From the NCBI RefSeq assembly GCF_008704795.1, contig NZ_CP023690.1:2118501-2182500 (forward strand): a stretch of DNA of 64,000 nt, read 5' to 3'. Under the pieces are notes generated by a model. The model saw only the letters and a list, made by a program, of their open reading frames with translations, had not been told where the DNA came from and searched no databases. The DNA is from Streptomyces spectabilis (lineage in GTDB: Bacteria > Actinomycetota > Actinomycetes > Streptomycetales > Streptomycetaceae). The position numbers were made by a program, and so were the translations under genes. The stretch's first letter is position 1. Each line of letters starts with the position of its first letter. Of this stretch, positions 50,074 to 60,454 are shown piece by piece.

Positions 50074-50487
50074 TCACGGCCCCGGGGCCCAGACGCCCGT
50101 CGCCGTGCCCTCGCGCACATGGCGTTCGTACGCCACGACCTTGCCGTGGATGATCTCCAGGCTCGCGCCGAGCTCGGCCAGCTTCGCGCGGACGGCGCGT
50201 TCGTGCTCCTGGAGCAGCGCGAGCCGCTCCGGTTCGTTGCCCGGGCCCGAGCGGACGAGGCCGGCGAAGCGCTTGAGCGTCGCGATCGGCATGCCGGACT
50301 CGCGCAGCCGGTTGCAGAGCAGGAGCCACTCCACGTCGGCGGGCTCGTACACGCGCCGCCCGCCGCCGGTGCGCGGTACCGGCCGCAGGAACAGCTCCTC
50401 GCGCTCGAAGAACCGCAGCGCGTGCACGCTGAGCCCGGTCTCCCGCGCGACCTGCCCGATGGACTTGCCCTCGGCCCGCTGTGCCAC
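50074..50487 (-). CDS. MerR-family transcriptional regulator
   Basis: The 137-residue protein has the MerR winged helix-turn-helix at its N-terminus (SIGQVARETGLSVHALRFFEREELF), a dimerisation helix near residues 80-110 (ERLALLQEHERAVRAKLAEL) and a short C-terminal tail. There is no metal-binding or CxxC cysteine pair, so it should respond to a small molecule or redox signal in an unusual way. The GTG start at 50487 has GGAGGCG 5 nt upstream. It is divergent from an SDR gene whose promoter has the long MerR-type spacer. Confidence 0.87.
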   Translation of the reverse strand: MAQRAEGKSIGQVARETGLSVHALRFFEREELFLRPVPRTGGGRRVYEPADVEWLLLCNRLRESGMPIATLKRFAGLVRSGPGNEPERLALLQEHERAVRAKLAELGASLEIIHGKVVAYERHVREGTATGVWAPGP

Positions 50488-50510
50488 CTTCGCCTCCGCG
50501 CGTGCTCGGC

Positions 50511-50541
50511 TTGATCTAGATCGCAGTCTAGGTTCTAGCGT
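50511..50541 (+). promoter_or_regulatory. MerR-type promoter of the SDR gene
   Basis: TTGATC (50511-50516) and TAGCGT (50536-50541) are separated by exactly 19 bp, the lengthened spacer that MerR activators reshape. An inverted repeat CTAGA-TCGCAG-TCTAG (50516-50531) sits inside the spacer. The neighbouring divergent merR gene is the natural candidate regulator. Confidence 0.72.
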
Positions 50542-50548
50542 TCCGGCC

Positions 50549-51514
50549 ATGACGACCAAGACAGCTGAGCAGCGCGGAACCGGTTCCGGACACGGCGCGT
50601 GGAGCACCGCCGACGACGTGCTGGAGGGCGTGTCCCTCAAGGGCAGGACCGCGCTCGTCACCGGCGGCCACTCGGGACTCGGCCTGGAGACGACCCGGGC
50701 GCTCGTCCGCGCCGGTGCCCGCGTGCTCGTCCCGGCGCGCAGGCCCGAGGCGGCCGCGACGGCCCTCGGCGGCCTTCCCGGCACGGAGGTGGCCGCCCTG
50801 GACCTCGCCGACCTCGACAGCGTGCGCGCCTTCGCCGACCGCGTCCTGGACACGGGCCGCGCCCTCGACCTGCTGATCGCGGGCGCGGGCGTCATGGCCT
50901 GCCCCGAGACCCGGGTCGGGCCCGGCTGGGAGGCGCACTTCGCCGTCAACCACCTGGGTCACTACGCCCTGGTCAACCGCCTCGCCCCGGCGCTGAGCCC
51001 GGGGCGGGCCCGGGTGGTGGCGGTGGCCTCTTCGGGGCACTTCCTCTCGGACATCCGCTGGGCCGACCCGCACTTCCACCGAGGCTACGACCGCTGGCTC
51101 GCGTACGCGCAGTCGAAGACCGCCAACGCGCTGTTCGCCCTGCACCTGGACCGGCTCGCCGGGAGCGGGGGGCCGCGCGCCTTCGCCGTGCACCCGGGCA
51201 GCGTCCTCACCCCGCTGCAGCGGCACGTGCCGCGCGAGGAGCAGCTCGCCCTGGGCTGGGTCGGGGCGGACGGCACCCCGGCCGAGGGCTTCAAGTCCCC
51301 GGCGCAGGGCGCGGCGACGGCCGTGTGGGCCGCCACCTCGCCCCTGCTCGCGGACCGCGGCGGCGCCTACTGCCAGGACTGCGACGTCGCCGGGCCCGCC
51401 ACCACCGACGACATGCTCGTCGGCGGCGTCAAGCCGTGGGTCAGGGACCCCGGGTCGGCGGCCCGGCTGTGGGAGCTCTCCGCCGAGCTCACCGGCGTGG
51501 ACCACTTCGCATAG
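50549..51514 (+). CDS. Short-chain dehydrogenase/reductase
   Basis: The 321-residue SDR protein has the nucleotide motif TGGHSGLGLE, the strand-4 NAG-like IAGAGVM and the catalytic YxxxK (YAQSKTANA), where tyrosine and lysine are present. The N-terminal 25 residues are extra to the family core. The start follows the -10 element by only about 8 nt, so the message would be nearly leaderless. Expression is probably under the adjacent MerR regulator. Substrate unknown. Confidence 0.87.
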   Translation: MTTKTAEQRGTGSGHGAWSTADDVLEGVSLKGRTALVTGGHSGLGLETTRALVRAGARVLVPARRPEAAATALGGLPGTEVAALDLADLDSVRAFADRVLDTGRALDLLIAGAGVMACPETRVGPGWEAHFAVNHLGHYALVNRLAPALSPGRARVVAVASSGHFLSDIRWADPHFHRGYDRWLAYAQSKTANALFALHLDRLAGSGGPRAFAVHPGSVLTPLQRHVPREEQLALGWVGADGTPAEGFKSPAQGAATAVWAATSPLLADRGGAYCQDCDVAGPATTDDMLVGGVKPWVRDPGSAARLWELSAELTGVDHFA

Positions 51515-51536
51515 CCGACGCCGGCCTCCCGGCGGT

Positions 51537-53084
51537 TCACGCCGTCGGGCAGGTGACGTCCTCGCGGGGCAGGTCGCCCCCGCCGAGGTAGGCGTTCACG
51601 GCCCGGTCGGCGCACGGCACCGGGTCGAGTCCTTCGGCCTCGCGGCCGTAGACGCCGTGCCCGCGGAGGTCCACCGTGACCATGCGGGAGCCGCGCAGCG
51701 CCCGGTGCATGGCGAGCGCGTCGCGGTACCGGGTGTGGTCGCGCTTCGCCTGGAGGAGCAGCACGGGCACGTCGTTGCCGATGGTGACGGCGGGCTCGCG
51801 CGGCGCCGGGAAGTAGGGGCAGGGCGCCGTCACGCCGTTCACGAACGGTCCGAAGACGGGCTCGGTGGCGCGGCTGCGCAAGCTGTTCCGCCAGTACGTC
51901 TCCGGGGCGCCGGGCCAGCCCCCGGCAGGCCAGCCGCCGTCGCCGCACATGAAGATCATGCCGCCGAGCATGCCGTCCGCGAGCTCGGGCGACTTCAACA
52001 GCTCGATCATGCGGGCGAGTTCGGGCCCCGGCTCGGCGGTCCCGCCGTGGGCGGCCGCGACCAGGTCGCGGACGACGGCGGCCGCCGTCGGGTCGTTCTC
52101 GGCCTGGACGAGGGGCTGCTTGAGGATCATCCGCAGCAGCGGCGCGTTCAGGCGCAGCCCGTCGACGCGCAAGGGCCGCCGCTCGGCGCGGGCGAGCAGC
52201 GACTCCACCTGCCGCCGGACCGCGGCGGCCGTACGGCCCAGGTGGTAGGGGGAGTCGCGGCGGGCCGTCCACGCCGCCCACTCGTCCAGGGCGGCCTCGG
52301 CGGGCCCGCCGGAGCGCTGGAACTGCTCGTACTGCGTGGCGGCCGGGTCGGTGACGGAGTCGACGACGAAGCGGTCCACGCGGTCCGGGAACATCTGCGT
52401 GTAGGCGGCGCCCAGGTCGGCGCCGTACGACACGCCGTAGTACGAGAGGCGGCGTTCGCCGAGGGCCGCGCGGATCACGTCCATGTCGCGGGCGACGTTG
52501 CGCGACGAGGCGTGCGGAAGGAGCCGGGCATTGTCGCCGCGGGCGTGGCAGCGGCGGGCGTCCTCGCGGGCGGCCGCCAGGCTCTCCTCGAAGTCCCTGC
52601 GCGGTGTGGTGGTCGGCCCCGGCTCGGCGGGCTCGCGGGCCGGATCGCAGGTCAGCGGGGTGCTCTCGCCGAGGAAGCGCGGGTCGAAGCCGATCAGGTC
52701 GTAGGCGCGCGCCACGTCCTTCAGGGCCGGGCGCAGGGCGAGCGTGGAGGCGAGGCCGAGGCCGCCGGGCCCGCCGGGGTTGGAGAGCAGGACGCCGCGC
52801 CGCTCCCCCGCCGGGGCCTCGGCCTCGATCCGGGAGACCGCGATCGTGAGGGTGCGGCCTTCGGGTTCGGCGTAGTCGAGCGGCACGGTGACGTCGGCGC
52901 ACCGGGCGCCCGCCGCCCGCAGCTCCTTCTGACCGGGCGAGCAGGCGCCCCAGGTCAGGTGCTGGTTCCGGTACGCGGCCAGGGCCCCGCCCGCCGGGTC
53001 CGGCGGCTGGGCCGTGGCGGGCACGCCGCCCGCGAGCAGGGCGGCGAGCCCGAGGCCCGCCGCGGTGAAGGTGACGGCACGCAT
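51537..53084 (-). CDS. Secreted alpha/beta hydrolase, TAP-like tripeptidyl aminopeptidase family
   Basis: The 515-residue precursor has a signal peptide (residues 1-25; a Sec-type signal with Ala-x-Ala end). It belongs to the Streptomyces TAP/SlpD-SlpE hydrolases. The oxyanion-loop motif is [12 protein letters not shown]. The nucleophile S219 lies in [11 protein letters not shown]. The Asp is near [11 protein letters not shown] and the catalytic His in DLRGHGVYG. Cys pairs along the mature chain suggest disulfides. It should trim tripeptides from proteins or peptides outside the cell. It is convergent with the SDR gene across 22 nt. Confidence 0.9.
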   Translation of the reverse strand: MRAVTFTAAGLGLAALLAGGVPATAQPPDPAGGALAAYRNQHLTWGACSPGQKELRAAGARCADVTVPLDYAEPEGRTLTIAVSRIEAEAPAGERRGVLLSNPGGPGGLGLASTLALRPALKDVARAYDLIGFDPRFLGESTPLTCDPAREPAEPGPTTTPRRDFEESLAAAREDARRCHARGDNARLLPHASSRNVARDMDVIRAALGERRLSYYGVSYGADLGAAYTQMFPDRVDRFVVDSVTDPAATQYEQFQRSGGPAEAALDEWAAWTARRDSPYHLGRTAAAVRRQVESLLARAERRPLRVDGLRLNAPLLRMILKQPLVQAENDPTAAAVVRDLVAAAHGGTAEPGPELARMIELLKSPELADGMLGGMIFMCGDGGWPAGGWPGAPETYWRNSLRSRATEPVFGPFVNGVTAPCPYFPAPREPAVTIGNDVPVLLLQAKRDHTRYRDALAMHRALRGSRMVTVDLRGHGVYGREAEGLDPVPCADRAVNAYLGGGDLPREDVTCPTA

Positions 53085-53255
53085 GACGCTCCGGGATGGG
53101 GTGGACGGGAGGTGCAGGACGGTCCGCGAACCCCGCTCACGCTACGAACACGCGCGCCGGACGGCCATCCGGCCAGCCGCCACTCCGGCCCTGGGGCCAC
53201 CCGGAGCCGCCGCACTGGTGCGGGCCCCCGCTCCGGCCCCGCCCCGGTCCCGCGC

Positions 53256-53286
53256 TTGCGTTGGAGCGCGCTCCAACTCCTACGGT
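53256..53286 (+). promoter_or_regulatory. MerR-type promoter and palindrome upstream of the aldo/keto reductase
   Basis: TTGCGT (53256-53261) and TACGGT (53281-53286) are spaced by 19 bp. The 18-bp perfect palindrome GTTGGAGC-GCGCTCCAAC (53260-53277) fills the spacer. No MerR gene is adjacent; the nearest one, at 50074-50487, has a differently sequenced operator of its own. Confidence 0.72.
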
Positions 53287-53349
53287 CACGGACGTGATCA
53301 CCGCACCGCGGGGATCCGCGCAGACCACCGCACCACCTGGAGGTACGAC

Positions 53350-54877
<1,528 letters not shown>

Positions 54878-55264
54878 AGCCGATCTTCTCGTAGACGCCG
54901 TGGGCGTCCCCGGTCGCGAGCAGGATCCTGCGCAGCCCGTGGGCCGCCAGGTGATCGCGTATGCCCGCGGCGAGGGCGGTGCCCAGGCCGGTGCCGCGCA
55001 CCGAGCGGTCCACGTAGACGTCGCAGAGCCAGGCGAAGGTGGCCCGGTCGGTCACCACGCGCGCGTACGCCACCTGGTCGCCCGACGCGGTCTCGTACAC
55101 GCCGAAGTTGAGGGAGCCCGCGATCGCGGCGTCCTGCTTGGCGCGGGGGCGGCCGAGGGCCCAGTAGGCGTCGGTGGACAGCCAGTGGTGGACGCGGCCT
55201 GCGTCGATGCGGGCGGGGTCGGTGGACAGCTCGTACCCGTCGGGCAGCGCGTGGTTCGTGTCGG

Positions 55265-56701
55265 TCATGCCGTCACCTCATCACAGGCCACTGACAGCCG
55301 CCGGACGCCTTCGGCGATCTCCGCCGTGCCCGCGAGCGCGGCGAAGCCGATGCGGATGTGCCCTGCCGGGGGCTCCGCAGCGAAGTACGGGCGGCCGGGG
55401 GCGACCGCGACCCCGGCGCGCAACGCGGCCGCCGCCAGGGCGAGTTCGTCGGTGCCGTCGGGAAGGCGCAGCCACAGGTGGTAGCCGCCCGCGGGGACGT
55501 GCGGCAGGGCGAGCGCGGGCAGGCGCAGCCGCAGCGCGGCCACCAGCGCGTCCCTGCGCTCCTTCAACTCCCCCGCCACGGAGCGCAGATGGCGGGGCCA
55601 GGCCGGGGAGCCGACGAGTTCGAGCGCGGCCTCCTGGAGGGGCCTGGGCACGAAGAAGTGGTCGACGACCTGGATGGTGCGCAGCCGTTCCAGGACGGGC
55701 CCGCGCGCGACGAGGGCGCTGACCCGGAAGCTCGGCGAGGTGGCCTTGGTGAGCGAGCACACGTGCACGACCACGCCGTCCCGGTCATCGGACGCCAGGG
55801 GCCTCGGCAGCGGCCCCGCGTCCTCGTGGACGAGGCGGCGCACGAAGTCGTCCTCGACGACGAACGCCCCGGCGGCGCGGGCGATGCGCAGCACCTCGGG
55901 GCGGCGCTCGGCGGACAGCACGGCGCCGGTGGGGTTCTGGAACAGCGGCTGGCAGACGAACACGCGCGCCCCGGTCGCCTCGAACGCGGCGGCGAGCAGC
56001 TCGGGGCGCACCCCGTCGGTGTCCACCGGCACCGGCACCGGGCGCAGCCCGGCGGCCCGCGCGATGGCGAGCAGACCGGGGTACGTGGGCGATTCGATGA
56101 GCACCGGCGCGCCGGGCGGGGCGAGCGCCCGCAGCGCGGTCGTCAGGGCGCTCTGCCCGCCCGCGGTGATCAGGACCTCGGCCGCGGTGATCGCGCCGCC
56201 GATGCCGCGCGCGAACCACTCGCGCAGCTCGGGCAGGCCGTCGACCGGGGGCCGCTCCCAGGCGCCGGGCCGCCGCCCGGCCCGCGCGAGGGCGGCGGCC
56301 ATCGCGCGCTCGGGCTGGAGCGAGGGGTGCAGATAGCCGCCGTTGAACTCGATGACGCCCGGGCCCGGCGCGGCGAGCGTGGCGAGCACCCCGGAGGCGT
56401 CCACCGAGCGCGGCACCACGTCGGCGGTGGCGTCGGCGCTCAGGGACACCTCCTGCCACGAGGTGTCACCCACCGGGACGGCGGTGCCCGGCGCGTGCGC
56501 GCGGAAGGCACCGGCGCCGGGCCGGGTGACGACCAGGCCCTCCGCGGCGAGCTGTGCGAGGGCGCGCGACACGGTCACCGGGCTCACCCGGAACCGCTCG
56601 ACCAGGGCCCGGCTGGAGGGCAGCTTTCCACCTGGAGAGTAGCGGTCCAGCTCATTTCGCAGCTGATACGCCAACTCACCCACACTGCTACGCTGTTGCA
56701 T
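55265..56701 (-). CDS. MocR/PdxR-type regulator (GntR HTH plus aminotransferase-like domain)
   Basis: The 478-residue protein has an N-terminal GntR winged helix (LPSSRALVERFRVSPVTVSRALAQL, about residues 27-60) and a long class I aminotransferase-fold domain. The PLP-type lysine K319 lies in HVCSLTKATSPSF and the cofactor segment NPTG in PLFQNPTGAVL. Such regulators sense PLP or a substrate and bind DNA at direct repeats. The ATG at 56701 overlaps the start codon of a divergent DMT transporter gene (shared CATG), and TATCCT 9-14 nt upstream suggests a leaderless message. Confidence 0.9.
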   Translation of the reverse strand: MQQRSSVGELAYQLRNELDRYSPGGKLPSSRALVERFRVSPVTVSRALAQLAAEGLVVTRPGAGAFRAHAPGTAVPVGDTSWQEVSLSADATADVVPRSVDASGVLATLAAPGPGVIEFNGGYLHPSLQPERAMAAALARAGRRPGAWERPPVDGLPELREWFARGIGGAITAAEVLITAGGQSALTTALRALAPPGAPVLIESPTYPGLLAIARAAGLRPVPVPVDTDGVRPELLAAAFEATGARVFVCQPLFQNPTGAVLSAERRPEVLRIARAAGAFVVEDDFVRRLVHEDAGPLPRPLASDDRDGVVVHVCSLTKATSPSFRVSALVARGPVLERLRTIQVVDHFFVPRPLQEAALELVGSPAWPRHLRSVAGELKERRDALVAALRLRLPALALPHVPAGGYHLWLRLPDGTDELALAAAALRAGVAVAPGRPYFAAEPPAGHIRIGFAALAGTAEIAEGVRRLSVACDEVTA

Positions 56702-56743
56702 GAGAGCACAGGATAGCGCTACTGAACAGCGGCGGATAGCGGT
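56689..56743. promoter_or_regulatory. Overlapping divergent promoters and direct repeats
   Basis: TACGCT (56689-56694) precedes the plus ATG at 56700 by 5 nt. TATCCT (minus strand, 56715-56710) precedes the minus ATG at 56701 by 8 nt. Both fit -10 elements of leaderless transcripts. Two direct repeats, GGATAGCGCT (56711-56720) and GGATAGCGGT (56734-56743), are 23 bp apart, a layout typical of MocR-type sites. I could not place convincing -35 elements. Confidence 0.55.
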
Positions 56744-57629
56744 CCCGCGAGTCCCCCAGGCCGTCCCCTCCTCCCGCCGCGTCGGCACCCTCCAGGCCGC
56801 CCTCGGCGTCACCGCGTTCTCGCTCACGTTCCCCGCCACCGCCTGGGGCCTCGAAGGCATCGGCCCCTGGAGCTTCGTCGCCCTGCGCTGCGTGCTGAGC
56901 GCCCTCGTCGCGGGCGGCTGTCTGCTGGCGCTGCGCGTGCCGCCGCCCCGGCGCGCCGACTGGCCGGGGCTCGCCGTCGTCGCGGGCGGCACGGTGGTGG
57001 GTTTCCCCCTGCTCACGACGCTCGCCCTGCAGACGTCGAGCACCGCGCACGCGGCCGTCGTCGTCGGTCTGCTGCCGCTGACGACGGCCGTGTTCTCCGT
57101 ACTGCGCACCGGCGCCAGGCCCTCGCGCGCCTTCTGGGCGGCGGCGCTCGCGGGCGCCGCCGCCGTGGTCGCGTTCACGGTCCAGCAGAGCGGCGGCGCG
57201 CTGACGACCGCCGACCTCTATCTGTTCGGCGCGCTCGTGGTGTGCGCCGCCGGCTACACCGAGGGCGGCCGCCTCGCCCGGCACATGCCCGGCTGGCAGG
57301 TCATCGGCTGGGCCCTCGTCCCGTGCCTGCCGCTCGGCGTCCTCTGGGCGGCGCTCGCCCTGCCGCACGAGGCGTTCCGGCTCACCGGGCACAGCACGGC
57401 GGGCCTGCTGTACTCGGCGATCGGCTCGCAGTTCCTCGGCCTGCTGGTCTGGTACCGGGGCATGGCCGCGATCGGCATCCCCAAGGCCAGCCAGCTCCAG
57501 CTCGCCCAGCCGCTGCTCACCCTGGTCTGGTCGGTGTTCCTGCTCGGCGAGACGCTGACCCCCGCCGCGCCGCTCACGGCCGCCGCCGTCCTGGTGTGCA
57601 TCGCCGCCACCCAACGCGCGCGCGGGTAG
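56700..57629 (+). CDS. EamA/DMT-family transporter
   Basis: The 309-residue protein has ten membrane helices in two EamA repeats (FSLTFPATAWGLEGIGPWSFVALR and SAIGSQFLGLLVWYRGMAAIG with GIPKASQLQLAQPLLTLVWSV). Family members export metabolites or amino acids. Its ATG overlaps that of the divergent MocR gene. MocR-DMT pairs are common, so regulation by that protein is likely. The first 25 residues are a hydrophilic extension, and a downstream start cannot be excluded. Confidence 0.87.
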   Translation: MRAQDSATEQRRIAVPRVPQAVPSSRRVGTLQAALGVTAFSLTFPATAWGLEGIGPWSFVALRCVLSALVAGGCLLALRVPPPRRADWPGLAVVAGGTVVGFPLLTTLALQTSSTAHAAVVVGLLPLTTAVFSVLRTGARPSRAFWAAALAGAAAVVAFTVQQSGGALTTADLYLFGALVVCAAGYTEGGRLARHMPGWQVIGWALVPCLPLGVLWAALALPHEAFRLTGHSTAGLLYSAIGSQFLGLLVWYRGMAAIGIPKASQLQLAQPLLTLVWSVFLLGETLTPAAPLTAAAVLVCIAATQRARG

Positions 57630-57709
57630 GCGCCAACCGAGGCCACCGGTCGTACACTGTCCGCCACGCACCGCCACCAACAGCGACGCGGACGAGGAGG
57701 TCACTCCCC

Positions 57710-57904
57710 ATGCAAGCATCCGTGGGCGACCGGCTGCTGATCCACGGCAGGATCGTCGGACAGCACGACCGGACTGCGGAAGTCATCGAGGTCCTCGGAG
57801 CGAACGGCGGCCCGCCGTACCGCGTCCGGTTCGAGGACGGTCACGAGACAGTGATGTCCCCGGGCCCCGACACCGTCGTGCGCCCCTTCGCCACCAACGA
57901 CTAG
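57710..57904 (+). CDS. DUF1918 small protein (64 aa)
   Basis: The 64-residue beta-rich protein (VGDRLLIHGRIVGQHDRTAEVIEV and PPYRVRFEDGHETVMSPGPDT) is a clear DUF1918 member, SH3-like in appearance. Function unknown. GAGGAGG lies 12 nt before the ATG. The stop is 21 nt from the convergent glycosidase stop. Confidence 0.86.
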   Translation: MQASVGDRLLIHGRIVGQHDRTAEVIEVLGANGGPPYRVRFEDGHETVMSPGPDTVVRPFATND

Positions 57905-57925
57905 GCGCCGCCCCGGCCGCGGACG

Positions 57926-59149
57926 CTACGGTGCCGGGTACGTGTAGTGGTCGTCGACAACGCGCTGCATCGCGCCGATCCTGTCGGCGGCCACGTGCTT
58001 CGCCGAGTAGAACACGTGCCCGCGCACCCGCGGGAAGCCCTTCGCGTACGTGAGGTGGCGGGACAGCTCGGTCGGGTCCTGCCAGGGCGCGGGCTGCGCC
58101 GGGTCACCCGCCTTGTACAGCGCCTCGCCCACGTACAGGCGCACGCCCGTCCCCCGGGCCACCTCGTCCCACCAGGGCACCAGCTTCGCGTAGTCGGCGG
58201 CGGGCAGGCCGATGTGCCAGTAGAGCTGCGGACAGATGTAGTCCAGCCAGCGCTTGCGCACCCAGCCGCGGGTGTCCGCGTACAGGTCGTCGTAGGTCTG
58301 TACGCCCGCCCGCGTGTCCGATCCTGTCGGGTCGGTGGCCGCGTTGCGCCAGACCCCGAAGGGGCTGATCCCGAACTGCGTGCCCGGCCGGGTCTTCTTG
58401 ATGCGGGTGCCCATCTCGCGCACGAGGCGGTCGATGTTGTCCCGCCGCCACGAGGCCCGGTCGGGGAAGGCGCCGCCGTAGCGCGCGAAGGCGTCGTCGT
58501 CGTCGAAGACCTGGCCCGCCACCGGGTACGGGTAGAAGTAGTCGTCCCAGTGCACGGCGTCCAGGCGGTAGCGGCGCACGGCGTCGAGCATGGCCTGCTG
58601 CACGAACCGTCTGACCTCGGGCAGACCGGGGTTGTAGAACAGCTTCCCGCCGTAGGGCACCACCCACTCGGGGTGCACGCGCGCGGGGTGGCCCGGCACG
58701 AGCCGGGAGGGATCGGCGTGCATGGCGATCCGGAACGGGTTGAACCAGGCGTGCAGCTCCAGGCCGCGGTAGTGCGCCTCGCGCACGGCGGTGCCCAGCG
58801 GGTCCCAGCCCGGGTCCTTGCCCTGCGTGCCCGTGAGGTACTCCGACCAGGGCTCGTAGGTCGACGGCCAGAACGCGTCGGCGGTCGGTCGCACCTGGAG
58901 GACCACCGCGTTGAGGCGGCGGCGCACGGCCTCGTCGAGGTGGGCGATCAGCTCCGCGCGCTGCTGGTCCGGCGACAGGCCCGGCTTGGAGGGCCAGTCG
59001 ATGTTCACCACCGTCGCCACCCACATGCCCCGCATCTCGCGCCCCCGGTGTCTGGAGCCCGCACCCGCCGCCGCGTCCCCGCCTTTCGCGAGCCCCGCGG
59101 CCACCGATGCCGCCGCCACGGTGAAGGCCCGACGTGACATACGCCTCAT
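57926..59149 (-). CDS. Tat-exported glycoside-hydrolase-like protein (GHL10, DUF187)
   Basis: The 407-residue TIM-barrel protein has a twin-arginine signal (MRRMSRRAFTVAAASVAAGLA). GHL10 landmarks are MRGMWVATVVNIDWPSK, LQVRPTADAFWPSTYEPWS, HWDDYFYPYP, GISPFGVWRN and ICPQLYWH. This family is related to glycosidases acting on cell-wall or polymeric glycans. Conserved Asp residues in the HWDD motif are probable catalytic groups. The ATG at 59149 has GGGGA 8 nt upstream; a second ATG, at 59140, is an alternative. Confidence 0.88.
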   Translation of the reverse strand: MRRMSRRAFTVAAASVAAGLAKGGDAAAGAGSRHRGREMRGMWVATVVNIDWPSKPGLSPDQQRAELIAHLDEAVRRRLNAVVLQVRPTADAFWPSTYEPWSEYLTGTQGKDPGWDPLGTAVREAHYRGLELHAWFNPFRIAMHADPSRLVPGHPARVHPEWVVPYGGKLFYNPGLPEVRRFVQQAMLDAVRRYRLDAVHWDDYFYPYPVAGQVFDDDDAFARYGGAFPDRASWRRDNIDRLVREMGTRIKKTRPGTQFGISPFGVWRNAATDPTGSDTRAGVQTYDDLYADTRGWVRKRWLDYICPQLYWHIGLPAADYAKLVPWWDEVARGTGVRLYVGEALYKAGDPAQPAPWQDPTELSRHLTYAKGFPRVRGHVFYSAKHVAADRIGAMQRVVDDHYTYPAP

Positions 59150-59321
59150 GTTCCCGTCCCCTGATTCTCGAAATCCCCGGACAAGCCCTGGCCGTTCGGG
59201 GACAGCATGCCCGACCCGGGCGGCCGCGCACCGCGACGCGCGGAGTAACGTTCACCGGCGAGGCAGGGACCGGCATCACACGGGGGACCTGCCGCCCCTG
59301 TAGATGAGCGAAAGGCACGAG

Positions 59322-60194
59322 GTGACCGACTCTATGGCCGACATTGCGCGCGTCGGAGTGGTGGGCTGTGGCCAGATGGGCGCCGGGATCGCAGAGGTCT
59401 GCGCCCGCTCCGGCCTGGACGTGAAGGTCGCGGAGACCACCGGAGAGGCCCTGGAGATCGGCCGCACGCGGCTGTACAACTCCCTGTCCAAGGCGGCCGA
59501 GCGCGGCAAGCTCTCGGAGGAGGAGCGGGACGAGACGATCGCGCGGCTCAGCTTCACCACGGACCTCGGCGAATTCGCCGACCGCGACCTCGTCATCGAG
59601 GCCGTCGTGGAGAACGAGCAGGTCAAGACCGAGATCTTCCAGGTGCTCGACCAGGTGGTGACGCGCCAGGACGCGATCCTCGCCTCCAACACCTCCTCCA
59701 TCCCGCTGGTGAAGCTGGCCGTGGCCACGTCGCGGCCCGACCAGGTCATCGGCATCCACTTCTTCAACCCCGCCCCCGTGCAGCAGCTCGTCGAGCTGAT
59801 TCCGGCCCTGACCACGTCGGAGGGCACGCTCAGCCGGGCGCAGCTGTTCACGGAGAAGGTGCTCGGCAAGCACGCCATCCGCGCCCAGGACCGCTCCGGG
59901 TTCGTGGTGAACGCGCTCCTCATCCCGTATCTGCTCTCCGCGATCCGGATGTTCGAGTCGGGCATCGCCAGCCGCGAGGACATCGACAACGGCATGGAGA
60001 TGGGCTGCGCCCACCCGATGGGCCCGCTCAAGCTGGCCGACCTCATCGGCCTCGACACGGTGGCGTCCGTCGCCGACTCCATGTACGCCGAGTACAAGGA
60101 GCCCCTGTACGCCGCTCCCCCGCTGCTCCAGCGCATGGTCGACGCGGGCCGTCTGGGCCGCAAGTCGGGTTCGGGCTTCTACACGTACGGCTGA
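59322..60194 (+). CDS. 3-hydroxybutyryl-CoA dehydrogenase
   Basis: The 290-residue enzyme has the NAD site GVVGCGQMGAG (G15-x-G17-x-x-G20), the middle motif ENEQVKTEIFQVL, the catalytic region SNTSSIP and GIHFFNPAPVQ with the histidine, and the C-terminal dimerisation domain (GMEMGCAHPMGPLKLADL). It oxidises 3-hydroxybutyryl-CoA to acetoacetyl-CoA, supplying C4 units or degrading fatty acids. The GTG at 59322 is chosen (GAAAGG 8 nt upstream, MTDSMADIARVG). An ATG at 59304 and one at 59334 are in frame. Confidence 0.93.
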   Translation: MTDSMADIARVGVVGCGQMGAGIAEVCARSGLDVKVAETTGEALEIGRTRLYNSLSKAAERGKLSEEERDETIARLSFTTDLGEFADRDLVIEAVVENEQVKTEIFQVLDQVVTRQDAILASNTSSIPLVKLAVATSRPDQVIGIHFFNPAPVQQLVELIPALTTSEGTLSRAQLFTEKVLGKHAIRAQDRSGFVVNALLIPYLLSAIRMFESGIASREDIDNGMEMGCAHPMGPLKLADLIGLDTVASVADSMYAEYKEPLYAAPPLLQRMVDAGRLGRKSGSGFYTYG

Positions 60195-60289
60195 CGCGCG
60201 CGCGGCCGGGCACGCGCAGGGATATGGATGGGTGTGCTCCGGTAGCCGCTACGCTGTGTGGCTGAATTCAAGTCAGTTTCCGGCCAGTT

Positions 60290-60324
60290 CACGGGCCCGG
60301 CACTCGCCGAGTGCCGGGCCCGTG
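60290..60324. terminator. Long hairpin downstream of the 3-hydroxybutyryl-CoA dehydrogenase gene
   Basis: A perfect 16-bp stem (CACGGGCCCGGCACTC and its complement) with a 3-nt loop. It is 95 nt beyond the dehydrogenase stop and could also end a short RNA begun near the TACGCT at 60249. Confidence 0.75.
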
Positions 60325-60327
60325 TCG

Positions 60328-60344
60328 TTCACACACCGTGTGCG
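60328..60344. promoter_or_regulatory. Imperfect inverted repeat TTCACAC-N3-GTGTGCG
   Basis: This site resembles the perfect TTCACAC-GGG-GTGTGAA found upstream of the NsdA-like regulator (62836-62852). It lies about 110 nt before the GTG of the small coiled-coil protein gene and may be a second binding site for that regulator. Two of the outer bases differ. Confidence 0.45.
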
Positions 60345-60454
60345 CGACGGGCTCGCATATGCCCTGCGCACACTCTCCCGCCCCGACCACCAGGCGAGTT
60401 GACTTTCCGCTGCGCACAGGGGGGATGCGACCCACTACCGAGAGGAGCGGACTC

